7,366 bases of DNA, taken from the NCBI GenBank assembly GCA_964459805.1, contig CAYWOD010000187.1, positions 1 to 7,366 of the forward strand. Reading direction: 5' to 3'. Position numbers and translations under genes: made by a program. The notes beneath the pieces are model-generated. The model had not been told where the DNA came from and made no database searches. It saw only the letters and a program-made list of their open reading frames with translations. Position 1 is the stretch's first letter. The number at the start of each line of letters is the position of its first letter. This document shows, in pieces, positions 1 to 5,790 of this stretch. The DNA comes from DAOVRL01 sp964459805. Its GTDB lineage: Bacteria > Planctomycetota > Phycisphaerae > Sedimentisphaerales > Anaerobacaceae.

Positions 1-414
1 TACCGATTAGTTCGGTATAGGCCCCGGTTGTTTTTTGTGCCGCACTGTGGCCGGCCGGCTCCCTGACTGCAAACAAGCCCGCACACCCGCCGGATACGCG
101 ATTAGAGGGCCTGCTGATGGCTTTTTGTAAAAATTACGCTCCCGAAGGCGACCCCGGCTGCGATTGCATGGTCAACTATATATTGGTACCTCTGACGTAC
201 TTCCGCACCAGATGACCGACCAACGCAACAACTCATACCGCGATCCAGAGTCATAAACCCCGACGATCGTCGAAAGTACGACGCCAGCACAACCAACGAA
301 GGCGACAATGGGTACGCAGACCACCACTTTCAGAGACATGCTCTACAGAGAGATCATTTTCTTTTCACGTAGTTGCAGTCCAAAGACGAATTTCTTTCGT
401 GAGCAGATAGGCTA
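1..414. other. Upstream region without a recognisable gene
   Basis: I recognise no protein, tRNA or riboswitch here. The longest open frame is a 68-codon minus-strand frame at 102-308. Its translation matches nothing I know and it has no clear ribosome binding site, so I do not call it a gene. I looked for a cobalamin riboswitch B12 box, which would suit the corrinoid enzymes downstream, and saw none. The region may hold a degraded gene or regulatory DNA. Confidence 0.5.
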
Positions 415-443
415 TTGATTTTTTTAGAATAGGGGATTATAAA
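415..443 (+). promoter_or_regulatory. Candidate sigma70-type promoter for phnW
   Basis: TTGATT (415-420) and TATAAA (438-443) are separated by exactly 17 bases, close to the sigma70 consensus. Transcription would begin at about 450. That would exclude the upstream GTG at 449 as a start and favour the ATG at 488, leaving a leader of about 38 bases. No operator could be identified. The call is by eye and untested. Confidence 0.5.
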
Positions 444-478
444 GCTGTGTGTTGCACGTGCGTATAGCACCAGTTGGC

Positions 479-490
479 AGGGGTACTATG
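479..490 (+). promoter_or_regulatory. Ribosome binding site deciding the phnW start
   Basis: AGGGG at 479-483 lies just before the ATG at 488-490; the AGG core is six bases away. The in-frame GTG at 449 has no comparable site and coincides with the predicted transcription start. The 13 residues it would add have no counterpart in known PhnW proteins, which begin a few residues before the T-P-G-P-L-T-T-S motif. Confidence 0.55.
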
Positions 491-1621
491 CAAAGAAAAG
501 CGAAAACTCCCGGATGGAAAGACAAGATTCTTTTTACTCCTGGTCCGCTGACGACGAGTGAAACCGTCAAACAGGCGATGCTCAGAGACTTGGGGTCTCG
601 TGATTCTGAATTCATTGGGTTGGTGAAGGATGTCAAGGGCAAGCTGGTCGGACTGGGCCAAGCCGGCCCGGATGAGTACACGGCCGTTCTTATGCAGGGC
701 AGCGGCACGTTTGGCCTGGAGGCCGTCGTGTCATCTACGATCCCGCCGGATGGTAAACTGCTGGTAATCGTCAACGGGGCGTACGGAAAACGAATTGCCC
801 AAATCGCATCTGTCCTGAAGATCGAGACTGCAATACTCGAATGTCCCGAGAATACTACCCCTGATCCGGGGCAAATTGGGGCTGCATTGGAAGCTGACCC
901 GCAGATTAGCGAGGTCTCGGTTGTACACTGTGAAACGACGACGGGAATTATCAACCCCATCGAGGAAATAGGCAGAATCGTTAAGAAATCCGGCGCCAAG
1001 TACTTCGTCGATGCCATGAGCAGCTTCGGTGCGGTGCCTATCGATCTGGGCGAGTGTAACATTGATTACCTTGTCTCCTCTGCCAATAAGTGCATTGAGG
1101 GTGTGCCGGGTTTTTCACTTATTCTGTGCAAGCTCAGCTCTCTCAAAGAGACTGCCGGCTATGCACGCAGCTTGAGCTTCGACCTGCTGGCTCAGTATCG
1201 GGGTTTTGAGAAGAACGGGCAGTTCCGTTTTACTCCACCGACGCACGCTCTTTTGGCGTTTCGTCAGGCCCTGGCCGAGCTTGACGCCGAAGGTGGTGTT
1301 AAGGGTCGTGCAGAGAGATATAGCAATAATTACAAGATATTAGAGGCCGGCATGCGTCAGATGGGGTTTAAGGAATACCTGCGTCCTGAGGATCAGGGGT
1401 ATATCATCACCTCATTTCTTTATCCGGAAGACGACAATTTCCATTTTGAGGACTTCTATGAAAGACTCAATAAAAGGGACTACGTCATCTATCCAGGCAA
1501 AGTCAGTGATGCCAACTGCTTTCGCATAGGAAATATCGGCCGGATTTTTGAGTCTGATGTCCGCTCTCTCTTGACGGCTATCCGGGAGACAATCACTGAA
1601 ATGGACGTTAAACTCAAGTGA
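488..1621 (+). CDS. phnW: 2-aminoethylphosphonate:pyruvate aminotransferase PhnW
   Basis: A PLP-dependent, cytoplasmic class V aminotransferase that moves the amino group of 2-aminoethylphosphonate to pyruvate, giving phosphonoacetaldehyde and alanine. The 377-residue product has the usual family length. Numbered from the ATG, it shows the N-terminal TPGPLTTS motif (17-24), QGSG (70-73, cofactor phosphate region), ETTTG (149-153), DAMSSFG with Asp175 expected to contact the pyridine nitrogen, SSANKCIEGVPGF with Lys201 as the Schiff-base lysine, VIYPGK (333-338) and FRIGNIG (345-351) with a substrate-binding arginine. These blocks match enterobacterial PhnW closely as I recall it. An upstream GTG at 449 would give 390 residues, but the promoter and ribosome binding site favour 488. 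It opens the gene block and supplies the substrate of PhnX, encoded about 3.1 kb downstream. Confidence 0.96.
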   Translation: MQRKAKTPGWKDKILFTPGPLTTSETVKQAMLRDLGSRDSEFIGLVKDVKGKLVGLGQAGPDEYTAVLMQGSGTFGLEAVVSSTIPPDGKLLVIVNGAYGKRIAQIASVLKIETAILECPENTTPDPGQIGAALEADPQISEVSVVHCETTTGIINPIEEIGRIVKKSGAKYFVDAMSSFGAVPIDLGECNIDYLVSSANKCIEGVPGFSLILCKLSSLKETAGYARSLSFDLLAQYRGFEKNGQFRFTPPTHALLAFRQALAELDAEGGVKGRAERYSNNYKILEAGMRQMGFKEYLRPEDQGYIITSFLYPEDDNFHFEDFYERLNKRDYVIYPGKVSDANCFRIGNIGRIFESDVRSLLTAIRETITEMDVKLK

Positions 1622-1650
1622 GGGTGGAAGTTGAGAGGCAGTATTTAATG

Positions 1651-1678
1651 TTGGCACAAAAGAATCCCGTGTGATAAT
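1651..1678 (+). promoter_or_regulatory. Candidate promoter upstream of the first mtmB-like gene
   Basis: TTGGCA (1651-1656) and GATAAT (1673-1678) are 16 bases apart, and TGT directly precedes the -10 hexamer, forming an extended -10 element. It lies in the 94-base gap after phnW. If real, the methyltransferase gene can be transcribed separately from phnW. I saw no strong terminator after phnW, so readthrough from its promoter also remains possible. Confidence 0.4.
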
Positions 1679-1703
1679 GGTCGTGTTTTAGAGCACTTTT
1701 TTT

Positions 1704-1718
1704 GGAGTTGTGACTATG
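1704..1718 (+). promoter_or_regulatory. Ribosome binding site deciding the first mtmB-like start
   Basis: GGAG at 1704-1707 is eight bases from the ATG at 1716 but only two bases from the in-frame GTG at 1710. Spacing therefore favours the ATG. The difference is two residues and does not affect the annotation otherwise. Confidence 0.6.
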
Positions 1719-3089
1719 GTCGGTATTTCAGAGATTTGTCGTCGCGCTGAAAGCGGCCCTACGATGAGCGCGGAGACTTTCGATCTGGATGTTGTCTTTG
1801 CCAATGCGAAGAGACTATGCGAGAAGTATAAAATTGTGTATGACCCGATTAACCCCGTCCCGTCAGATGACGATCTGGCCGACCGAACCTTTCAAGCTGC
1901 CGTTGATTTTGTTGTAGAGACGGGTGTGTACTGCCCAAGCACAGGGAGTGTGATAAGATTTGCTCGGGATGAAGTATCCGAAGCGGTGGCCACATCTCAC
2001 GGTCGCTGCATAATGGGGGAGGGTAAAGACCGGTATGAATGGACCCCGCGTTTGTCTGACAGCGACACCCGGCCGTGGTATCACGTGGGCACCGGCATTG
2101 TCAACACGGACGAACGAATCGCGTTCAATCTCGTAAAATCATACGCCGGGATAAAGCAGGCGAATTCCGTCAGCGTGCCGGCGTTGGAGAAGATCGACGG
2201 CTGCCCGGTATCCTCCGGCACTCCTTCGGAGATTTTGGGGGCCGTTCGCAGTATAAAGATTGCCCGGGATGCTCTGCGTCATGCCGGCCGACCGGGCCTG
2301 GCAATCGGAAATTGCATCTCCGCTGCCGGGACAGCGCTGGCCACGATTGCCGCCAGCAGTCCGCAATTCGGGCTTCGTGCTTCAGACGGCTGGTTGGTGG
2401 GAGCACTGGCTGAGATGAAGTTCAACATGGGCGCCCTAAACAAGGCGGCATATCTGTTGAGCTGGGGCGCGAATATCGGTAATGAATCCGGACCTTTGGT
2501 CGGCGGGTATGGCGGAGGACCTGCCGGAGTGGCTGTGCTCAACGTGGCTTACAGATTGATTGGAATTCTCGTGCTTGGGTGCGACTATCATCTTACTTTT
2601 CCCATTCACATCACCAAATCCTGCAGCACGGCACGTGAGGTGCTGTGGTGTGTAGCAGTAAGCTCTCAGGCTATTAGCCGGAACACAAGGGAGCTGGTCT
2701 GGTCACTTGGCTATGTGGCTGCCGGCCCGATGACAAAACAGTTTTTCTATGAGACCGCCGCATATCTTGCTGCTGCCATACCTTCCGGGGTCTCTGCTCA
2801 GACAACGCATCCGGCAAGGGCTTTGCTGAATGATTATGTCACTCCAATGGAAATGTTAGGTTCGGTAGAGCTCAACGAGGCCTGCGTTGGGATGACCCGT
2901 ACCCAGGGTAATGAGCTGGCCAAAGAGCTGCTTGAGAAATATGAGGACAAGTTAGATGATGCGCCCACCGGCAAAAAATACCAGGATTGTTACGATGTAG
3001 AGACGGGTTTGCCCTGTCAGGAATATGTAGATCTCTATGGCCAAGTTAAGGAGGAGCTGCAAGTGATGGGATTCGGCAGGAAACACTAA
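1716..3089 (+). CDS. mtmB-like: MtmB-family corrinoid methyltransferase without pyrrolysine (paralogue 1)
   Basis: 457 residues, against 458 for M. barkeri monomethylamine methyltransferase MtmB, and collinear with it throughout. Shared blocks include the N-terminal helix region, ETGVYC (68-73), AGRPG (190-194), GPLVGGYGGG (259-268), the AAGPM block (335-339), and the C-terminal DAPTGKKYQDCYDVETG (415-431). MtmB moves a methyl group from methylamine to the cobalt of a corrinoid protein. Against MtmB as I remember it, Pyl202 corresponds to Gly198 (codon GGA, 2307-2309), Glu259 to Glu257, Gln333 to Leu331 and Tyr335 to Tyr333. The frame has no amber codon. I infer corrinoid-dependent demethylation of a substrate other than methylamine, probably tied to AEP because the gene sits between phnW and phnX. 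No signal peptide or membrane segment is evident, so it should be cytoplasmic. A non-enzymatic or reverse (methylating) role cannot be excluded. Confidence 0.85.
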   Translation: MVGISEICRRAESGPTMSAETFDLDVVFANAKRLCEKYKIVYDPINPVPSDDDLADRTFQAAVDFVVETGVYCPSTGSVIRFARDEVSEAVATSHGRCIMGEGKDRYEWTPRLSDSDTRPWYHVGTGIVNTDERIAFNLVKSYAGIKQANSVSVPALEKIDGCPVSSGTPSEILGAVRSIKIARDALRHAGRPGLAIGNCISAAGTALATIAASSPQFGLRASDGWLVGALAEMKFNMGALNKAAYLLSWGANIGNESGPLVGGYGGGPAGVAVLNVAYRLIGILVLGCDYHLTFPIHITKSCSTAREVLWCVAVSSQAISRNTRELVWSLGYVAAGPMTKQFFYETAAYLAAAIPSGVSAQTTHPARALLNDYVTPMEMLGSVELNEACVGMTRTQGNELAKELLEKYEDKLDDAPTGKKYQDCYDVETGLPCQEYVDLYGQVKEELQVMGFGRKH

Positions 3090-3119
3090 GTAGTTCCTGT
3101 TGCGGAAAGAGCATTTGTC

Positions 3120-3139
3120 ATTCCTGCGAAAGCAGGAAT
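3120..3139. repeat. Hairpin 1 of the palindromic element (GAAA loop)
   Basis: ATTCCTGC and GCAGGAAT form a perfect 8-bp stem around GAAA, a GNRA-type tetraloop in RNA. Five T residues follow at 3145-3149, so weak rho-independent termination or mRNA 3'-end protection is possible. The 5-base gap before the T run and the modest stem GC argue against a strong terminator. The motif resembles the short ATTCC...GGAAT palindromes known as REP or dRS3-like repeats in other bacteria. Confidence 0.8.
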
Positions 3140-3157
3140 CCAGGTTTTTCGAGATGG

Positions 3158-3177
3158 ACCCCTGCTTTCGCAGGGGT
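3158..3177. repeat. Hairpin 2 of the palindromic element (opposite orientation)
   Basis: ACCCCTGC and GCAGGGGT form a perfect 8-bp stem around TTTC, which reads GAAA on the minus strand. It is the inverted counterpart of hairpin 1 with a more GC-rich stem. No T run follows it on the + strand. The same 20-base palindrome recurs in copy 2 at 7342-7361. Confidence 0.8.
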
Positions 3178-3260
3178 GACATCGTCAGTTTTGATTTTCC
3201 GCAACAGATACTAAGTAAGTGCAAACGGCCCATAAGCATAAGACAACAAACGGTGAAACA

Positions 3261-4631
3261 ATGGTTCAATTACTGGAAATATACCAACGAGCCCAACAGG
3301 GCCGGACGGTGTCGGGAGAGTCCTTTGACCTGGACTGCCTGTATGCGAGCTTGGCACGTCTGATTAAAAAATACGATATCAAATATGATCCGGATAACCC
3401 GGTCCCTGGTGATGATGCGCTGGCTGACAGAGTATTTGAAGCTGCAGTTGAGTTCTTCGTCGAGTGCGGAGTCTATGTTCAGAACACCAAGACCGTGGTT
3501 CATTTTCCGCGTCAAGAGGTTTTGGACGCAGTAGCTGATTACAACGGAGACTGCCACTTCGGCGAGGGAAAGGAGGCACGAATCTTCCGTTCGCGCAAGC
3601 CCGACAGCGGCGCCAGGCCCTGGTGTCATGTCGGGTCCGGCATAGTGGCATCGACCGAGGAGATCGCCTCAAAGATCGTTCAGGGCAATGCTTCGGTAAA
3701 GGCCGCCGACTCGATGAGCGTCAACGCTTTGGATAAGATTGATGGTTATGCTATCAACGCGGGCCAGCCAACCGAGATTCTCGGCGCCATCAGGTCGATA
3801 AAGATTGCGCGGGAGGCGTGCCGAGCGGCTGGTCGGCCGGGTCTGCCCATTATCAACGGCATTGCAACCGCCGGCAGCGCTACCGCTACCGTGGCCGCGG
3901 CCAGTCCGGAGTTTGGCTTGCGCCCGAGCGACGCTATTATTGTCGGTTCCCTTGCCGAATTCAAGACCAATTGGGAAATGATGGCGAAGGTGGCTTACTG
4001 TCAGGGATCCGGATTCAACATCGTCCTGGCCAGCGCACCGATGCTTGGCGGCTACGGCGGCGGGCCCGAAGGTACCGCCGTCTTGAACGCGGCTTACGTG
4101 CTCTTCGGGATTCTTGTTTACCAGTGCAATTACTATCTCTCGCTGCCGCTGCACATCAACCTGAGCTGTTCGACGACGCGCGACGTCATCTGGGCCACGG
4201 CAGTTAGCGCCCAGGCGATAGCCCGAAATACGAATGTGCCTACCCTTACTCTGGCCTATGCTGCGGGCGGCCCTATGACGGAATCTTTCTACTATGAAAG
4301 CGCCGCTTTCATTGCCGCCTCGATTGCCTCGGGTGTTTCCACACAGACCCCACATCCGGCCAAGGCGGTCTTGGCCGACTATGTTACTCCTCTCGAAATG
4401 AAAACTACTACTGAAATAGCGCTGGCCTGTGCGGGAATGACTCGCAAGGAGGCCAATCAGATTGTTAATGCTTTGCTGCCGAAGTATGAACAAGGTCTTG
4501 CCACAGCGTCTGTGGGAAGGAGCTACACTGAGTGCTTCGACCTGGAAACCGGTAATCCCAGAGACGAGTATCTAAGCTTTGTTGAAAGGATTAAGAAAGA
4601 GCTGTCAAACGCAGGCATACCTTTATCGTAG
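3261..4631 (+). CDS. mtmB-like: MtmB-family corrinoid methyltransferase without pyrrolysine (paralogue 2)
   Basis: 456 residues, nearly the same length as its upstream neighbour and collinear with it, so the two look like a tandem duplication that has diverged. Shared blocks include ECGVYV (68-73), the ILGAIRSIKIARE stretch, AGRPG (190-194), MLGGYGGG (261-268), GGPMTE (336-341), and the C-terminal GRSYTECFDLETG. Compared with remembered MtmB, Pyl202 corresponds to Ile198 (codon ATC, 3852-3854), Glu259 to Ala257, Gln333 to Leu331 and Tyr335 to Tyr333. It therefore lacks the active-site Glu kept by paralogue 1, suggesting a different substrate or division of labour. The ATG at 3261 is preferred over an in-frame GTG at 3219 because it gives the family N-terminus; its ribosome site (GGTGA, 3252-3256) is weak. 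The stop codon is TAG, but the protein is already full length there. Confidence 0.85.
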   Translation: MVQLLEIYQRAQQGRTVSGESFDLDCLYASLARLIKKYDIKYDPDNPVPGDDALADRVFEAAVEFFVECGVYVQNTKTVVHFPRQEVLDAVADYNGDCHFGEGKEARIFRSRKPDSGARPWCHVGSGIVASTEEIASKIVQGNASVKAADSMSVNALDKIDGYAINAGQPTEILGAIRSIKIAREACRAAGRPGLPIINGIATAGSATATVAAASPEFGLRPSDAIIVGSLAEFKTNWEMMAKVAYCQGSGFNIVLASAPMLGGYGGGPEGTAVLNAAYVLFGILVYQCNYYLSLPLHINLSCSTTRDVIWATAVSAQAIARNTNVPTLTLAYAAGGPMTESFYYESAAFIAASIASGVSTQTPHPAKAVLADYVTPLEMKTTTEIALACAGMTRKEANQIVNALLPKYEQGLATASVGRSYTECFDLETGNPRDEYLSFVERIKKELSNAGIPLS

Positions 4632-4635
4632 AATC

Positions 4636-4664
4636 TTGCATTGAGAGATGAACCGTTGTATATT
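4636..4664 (+). promoter_or_regulatory. Candidate sigma70-type promoter for phnX
   Basis: TTGCAT (4636-4641) and TATATT (4659-4664) are 17 bases apart, starting just after the stop codon of the second mtmB-like gene. Transcription would begin near 4671, giving a leader of about 78 bases before phnX. This would let phnX be expressed apart from the methyltransferases. No operator is evident. Confidence 0.45.
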
Positions 4665-4748
4665 CGCGCGATTATTTACTTAATCGTAAACAACGTGAGC
4701 ATATTTGCGCAGAAGTGTGTGCTTGGCAAATTGTGAAAGGAGCGCTTT

Positions 4749-5582
4749 ATGGATTTTGTGTATCGCAGAAGCTATAGGGGTCCGGTCAAACTTGTTATTT
4801 TCGACTGGGCGGGAACAACGTTGGATTACGGCTGCTACGCACCGGCGGTTGTGTTCATCGAGGTTTTCAAACGTCGCCGAGTGGAGATCACGATGGAGCA
4901 GGCCCGGCGGCCTATGGGTTTGAAGAAGCTGGACCATGTCCGGGCAATTTCCCAACAGGATGAGGTTGCCCAACTTTGGAAACAGGTGCACGGCAAGGAT
5001 TGCACCGAAGCCGATGTCCAGGATATGTTCGAGAAAGACTTCGTCCCGTTGCAGATTGCCTGTATTGCCGACTATAGCAAACTGATTCCCGGAACCGTCG
5101 AGGCGGTTAATGAGCTGAGGGGTCGGGGGATGAAGATAGGTTCGAGCACGGGCTATTTCACAGAAGCTATGGAGATCAACTTCCGCGAGGCGAAGAAGCA
5201 GGGTTACGAGCCGGACGCCAATGCCTGTGCCAGTGACGTTCCGGCGGGTCGGCCCGAGCCCTGGATGGTTATGAGCAATATGCAGCAAGCACGTGTCTTT
5301 CCTCCGGAAGCGGTTGTCAAGGTTGACGATACGAAACCGGGTATTGCAGAAGGGCTAAATGCCGGGACGTGGACCATCGGTCTGGCCAAAACAGGCAACG
5401 AGGTGGGACTGAATGAGCAGGAGCTGGCGGCTCTGTCTGCCGAAGAAGTTAAACGGAAAGTAGCCCGAGCTACAGATGGCTTGGCCAAAGCGGGTGCTCA
5501 TTATGTCGCCGAATCCATTTCAGATGTGCCTGCTATTATCACCGAGATTGAGCGCAGACTCAAGATGGGTGACCGACCGTGA
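4749..5582 (+). CDS. phnX: Phosphonoacetaldehyde hydrolase (phosphonatase) PhnX
   Basis: A cytoplasmic HAD-superfamily enzyme that cleaves the C-P bond of phosphonoacetaldehyde to acetaldehyde and phosphate. The 277 residues fit the family. Motif I is FDWAGTTLDYG with nucleophile Asp19 and the PhnX-typical Ala21 where most HAD phosphatases have Asp. The cap segment MGLKKLDHVRA (56-66) carries Lys60, aligned to the Schiff-base lysine of Bacillus cereus PhnX, and His63. GSSTGY (131-136) is motif II, DVPAGRP (163-169) contains the substrate-contacting arginine region, and KVDDT (191-195) provides the magnesium-binding acidic residues. The start is clear: AAAGGAG (4736-4742) is six bases from the ATG. 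It consumes the PhnW product. The N-terminus is about eight residues longer than in the Bacillus enzyme, which is unremarkable. Confidence 0.96.
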   Translation: MDFVYRRSYRGPVKLVIFDWAGTTLDYGCYAPAVVFIEVFKRRRVEITMEQARRPMGLKKLDHVRAISQQDEVAQLWKQVHGKDCTEADVQDMFEKDFVPLQIACIADYSKLIPGTVEAVNELRGRGMKIGSSTGYFTEAMEINFREAKKQGYEPDANACASDVPAGRPEPWMVMSNMQQARVFPPEAVVKVDDTKPGIAEGLNAGTWTIGLAKTGNEVGLNEQELAALSAEEVKRKVARATDGLAKAGAHYVAESISDVPAIITEIERRLKMGDRP

Positions 5583-5790
5583 GTTTTACGGTTGCAGGCC
5601 CCACGTCGGCGAGGGCATGCTTTGCAATCGGTGTTTACTCATCTGCAGAGAGTCCGGCACTAATAGGCCGGGTATTTGCGTGTCCGAGTCCCGCCAATGA
5701 ATGGATGGAGCACGTTGCTGTGTGTATTTGCATTTGGCGTCAATGAATACGGCAAGGATGTAAGAGCCGGTCAGTGTATGGGAGTGGATA
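5583..5790. other. Intergenic spacer between phnX and the dehydrogenase
   Basis: The 208-base gap holds no recognised gene. A short weak hairpin (CCGGC 5654-5658 with GCCGG 5667-5671) has no T run and is not a convincing terminator. I found no well-spaced promoter. The end of the gap carries the GGGAG ribosome binding site (5780-5784) of the next gene. Confidence 0.5.

Larger units (their letters stand above)
3091..3213. repeat. MITE-like palindromic element, copy 1
   Basis: An approximately 123-base element with imperfect 18-base terminal inverted repeats: 3091-3108 and 3196-3213 match at 16 of 18 positions, with the 12-base core CTGTTGCGGAAA perfect. Inside are two hairpins facing opposite ways, so the whole unit is a nested palindrome. 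It encodes no transposase; open frames across it are by-products of the repeat. The 8-mer ACTAAGTA occurs at 3085-3092 and again at 3210-3217, either a target-site duplication or partly a result of the terminal symmetry. The left copy of that 8-mer includes the stop codon of the upstream gene. A second copy begins at 7306. Confidence 0.85.

Noticed and set aside
102..308. 68-codon minus-strand frame upstream of phnW
   Set aside because: No recognisable similarity or ribosome binding site; it could be a remnant but cannot be supported as a gene.
1650..1667. Sigma54-type -24 element (TTGGCAC)
   Set aside because: The required GC of the -12 element is absent at the correct spacing; a sigma70 extended -10 reading fits better.
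3100..3363. Open frame across the palindromic element on the + strand, and similar minus-strand frames at 2952-3269 and 6985-7365
   Set aside because: The peptides (S-F-L-R-K-Q-E-S-R and M-D-P-C-F-R-R-G-D types) are translations of the repeat and overlap real genes.
3669..4493. 274-codon open frame on the minus strand inside the second mtmB-like gene
   Set aside because: It lies antisense to a gene with clear family similarity, matches nothing recognisable and is explained by codon bias. Long antisense frames at 424-1062, 4680-5288 and 5908-6531 were rejected for the same reason.
1716..4631. MttB (trimethylamine methyltransferase) family for the two methyltransferases
   Set aside because: Length and the collinear motifs, especially AGRPG, GGYGGG and the C-terminal GK.YQDCYDVETG block, fit MtmB instead.
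4629..4736. TAG stop of the second mtmB-like gene as a pyrrolysine codon, with 34 further sense codons to a TGA at 4734
   Set aside because: The protein is already full length and ends like its paralogue; Pyl in MtmB is internal near residue 202; the extension has no family similarity and ends at the phnX ribosome binding site.
5670..5697. tRNA-like 3' end (TCCGAGTCCCGCCA)
   Set aside because: No matching acceptor strand, D arm or anticodon arm is found upstream, and the T-arm stem has a mismatch.
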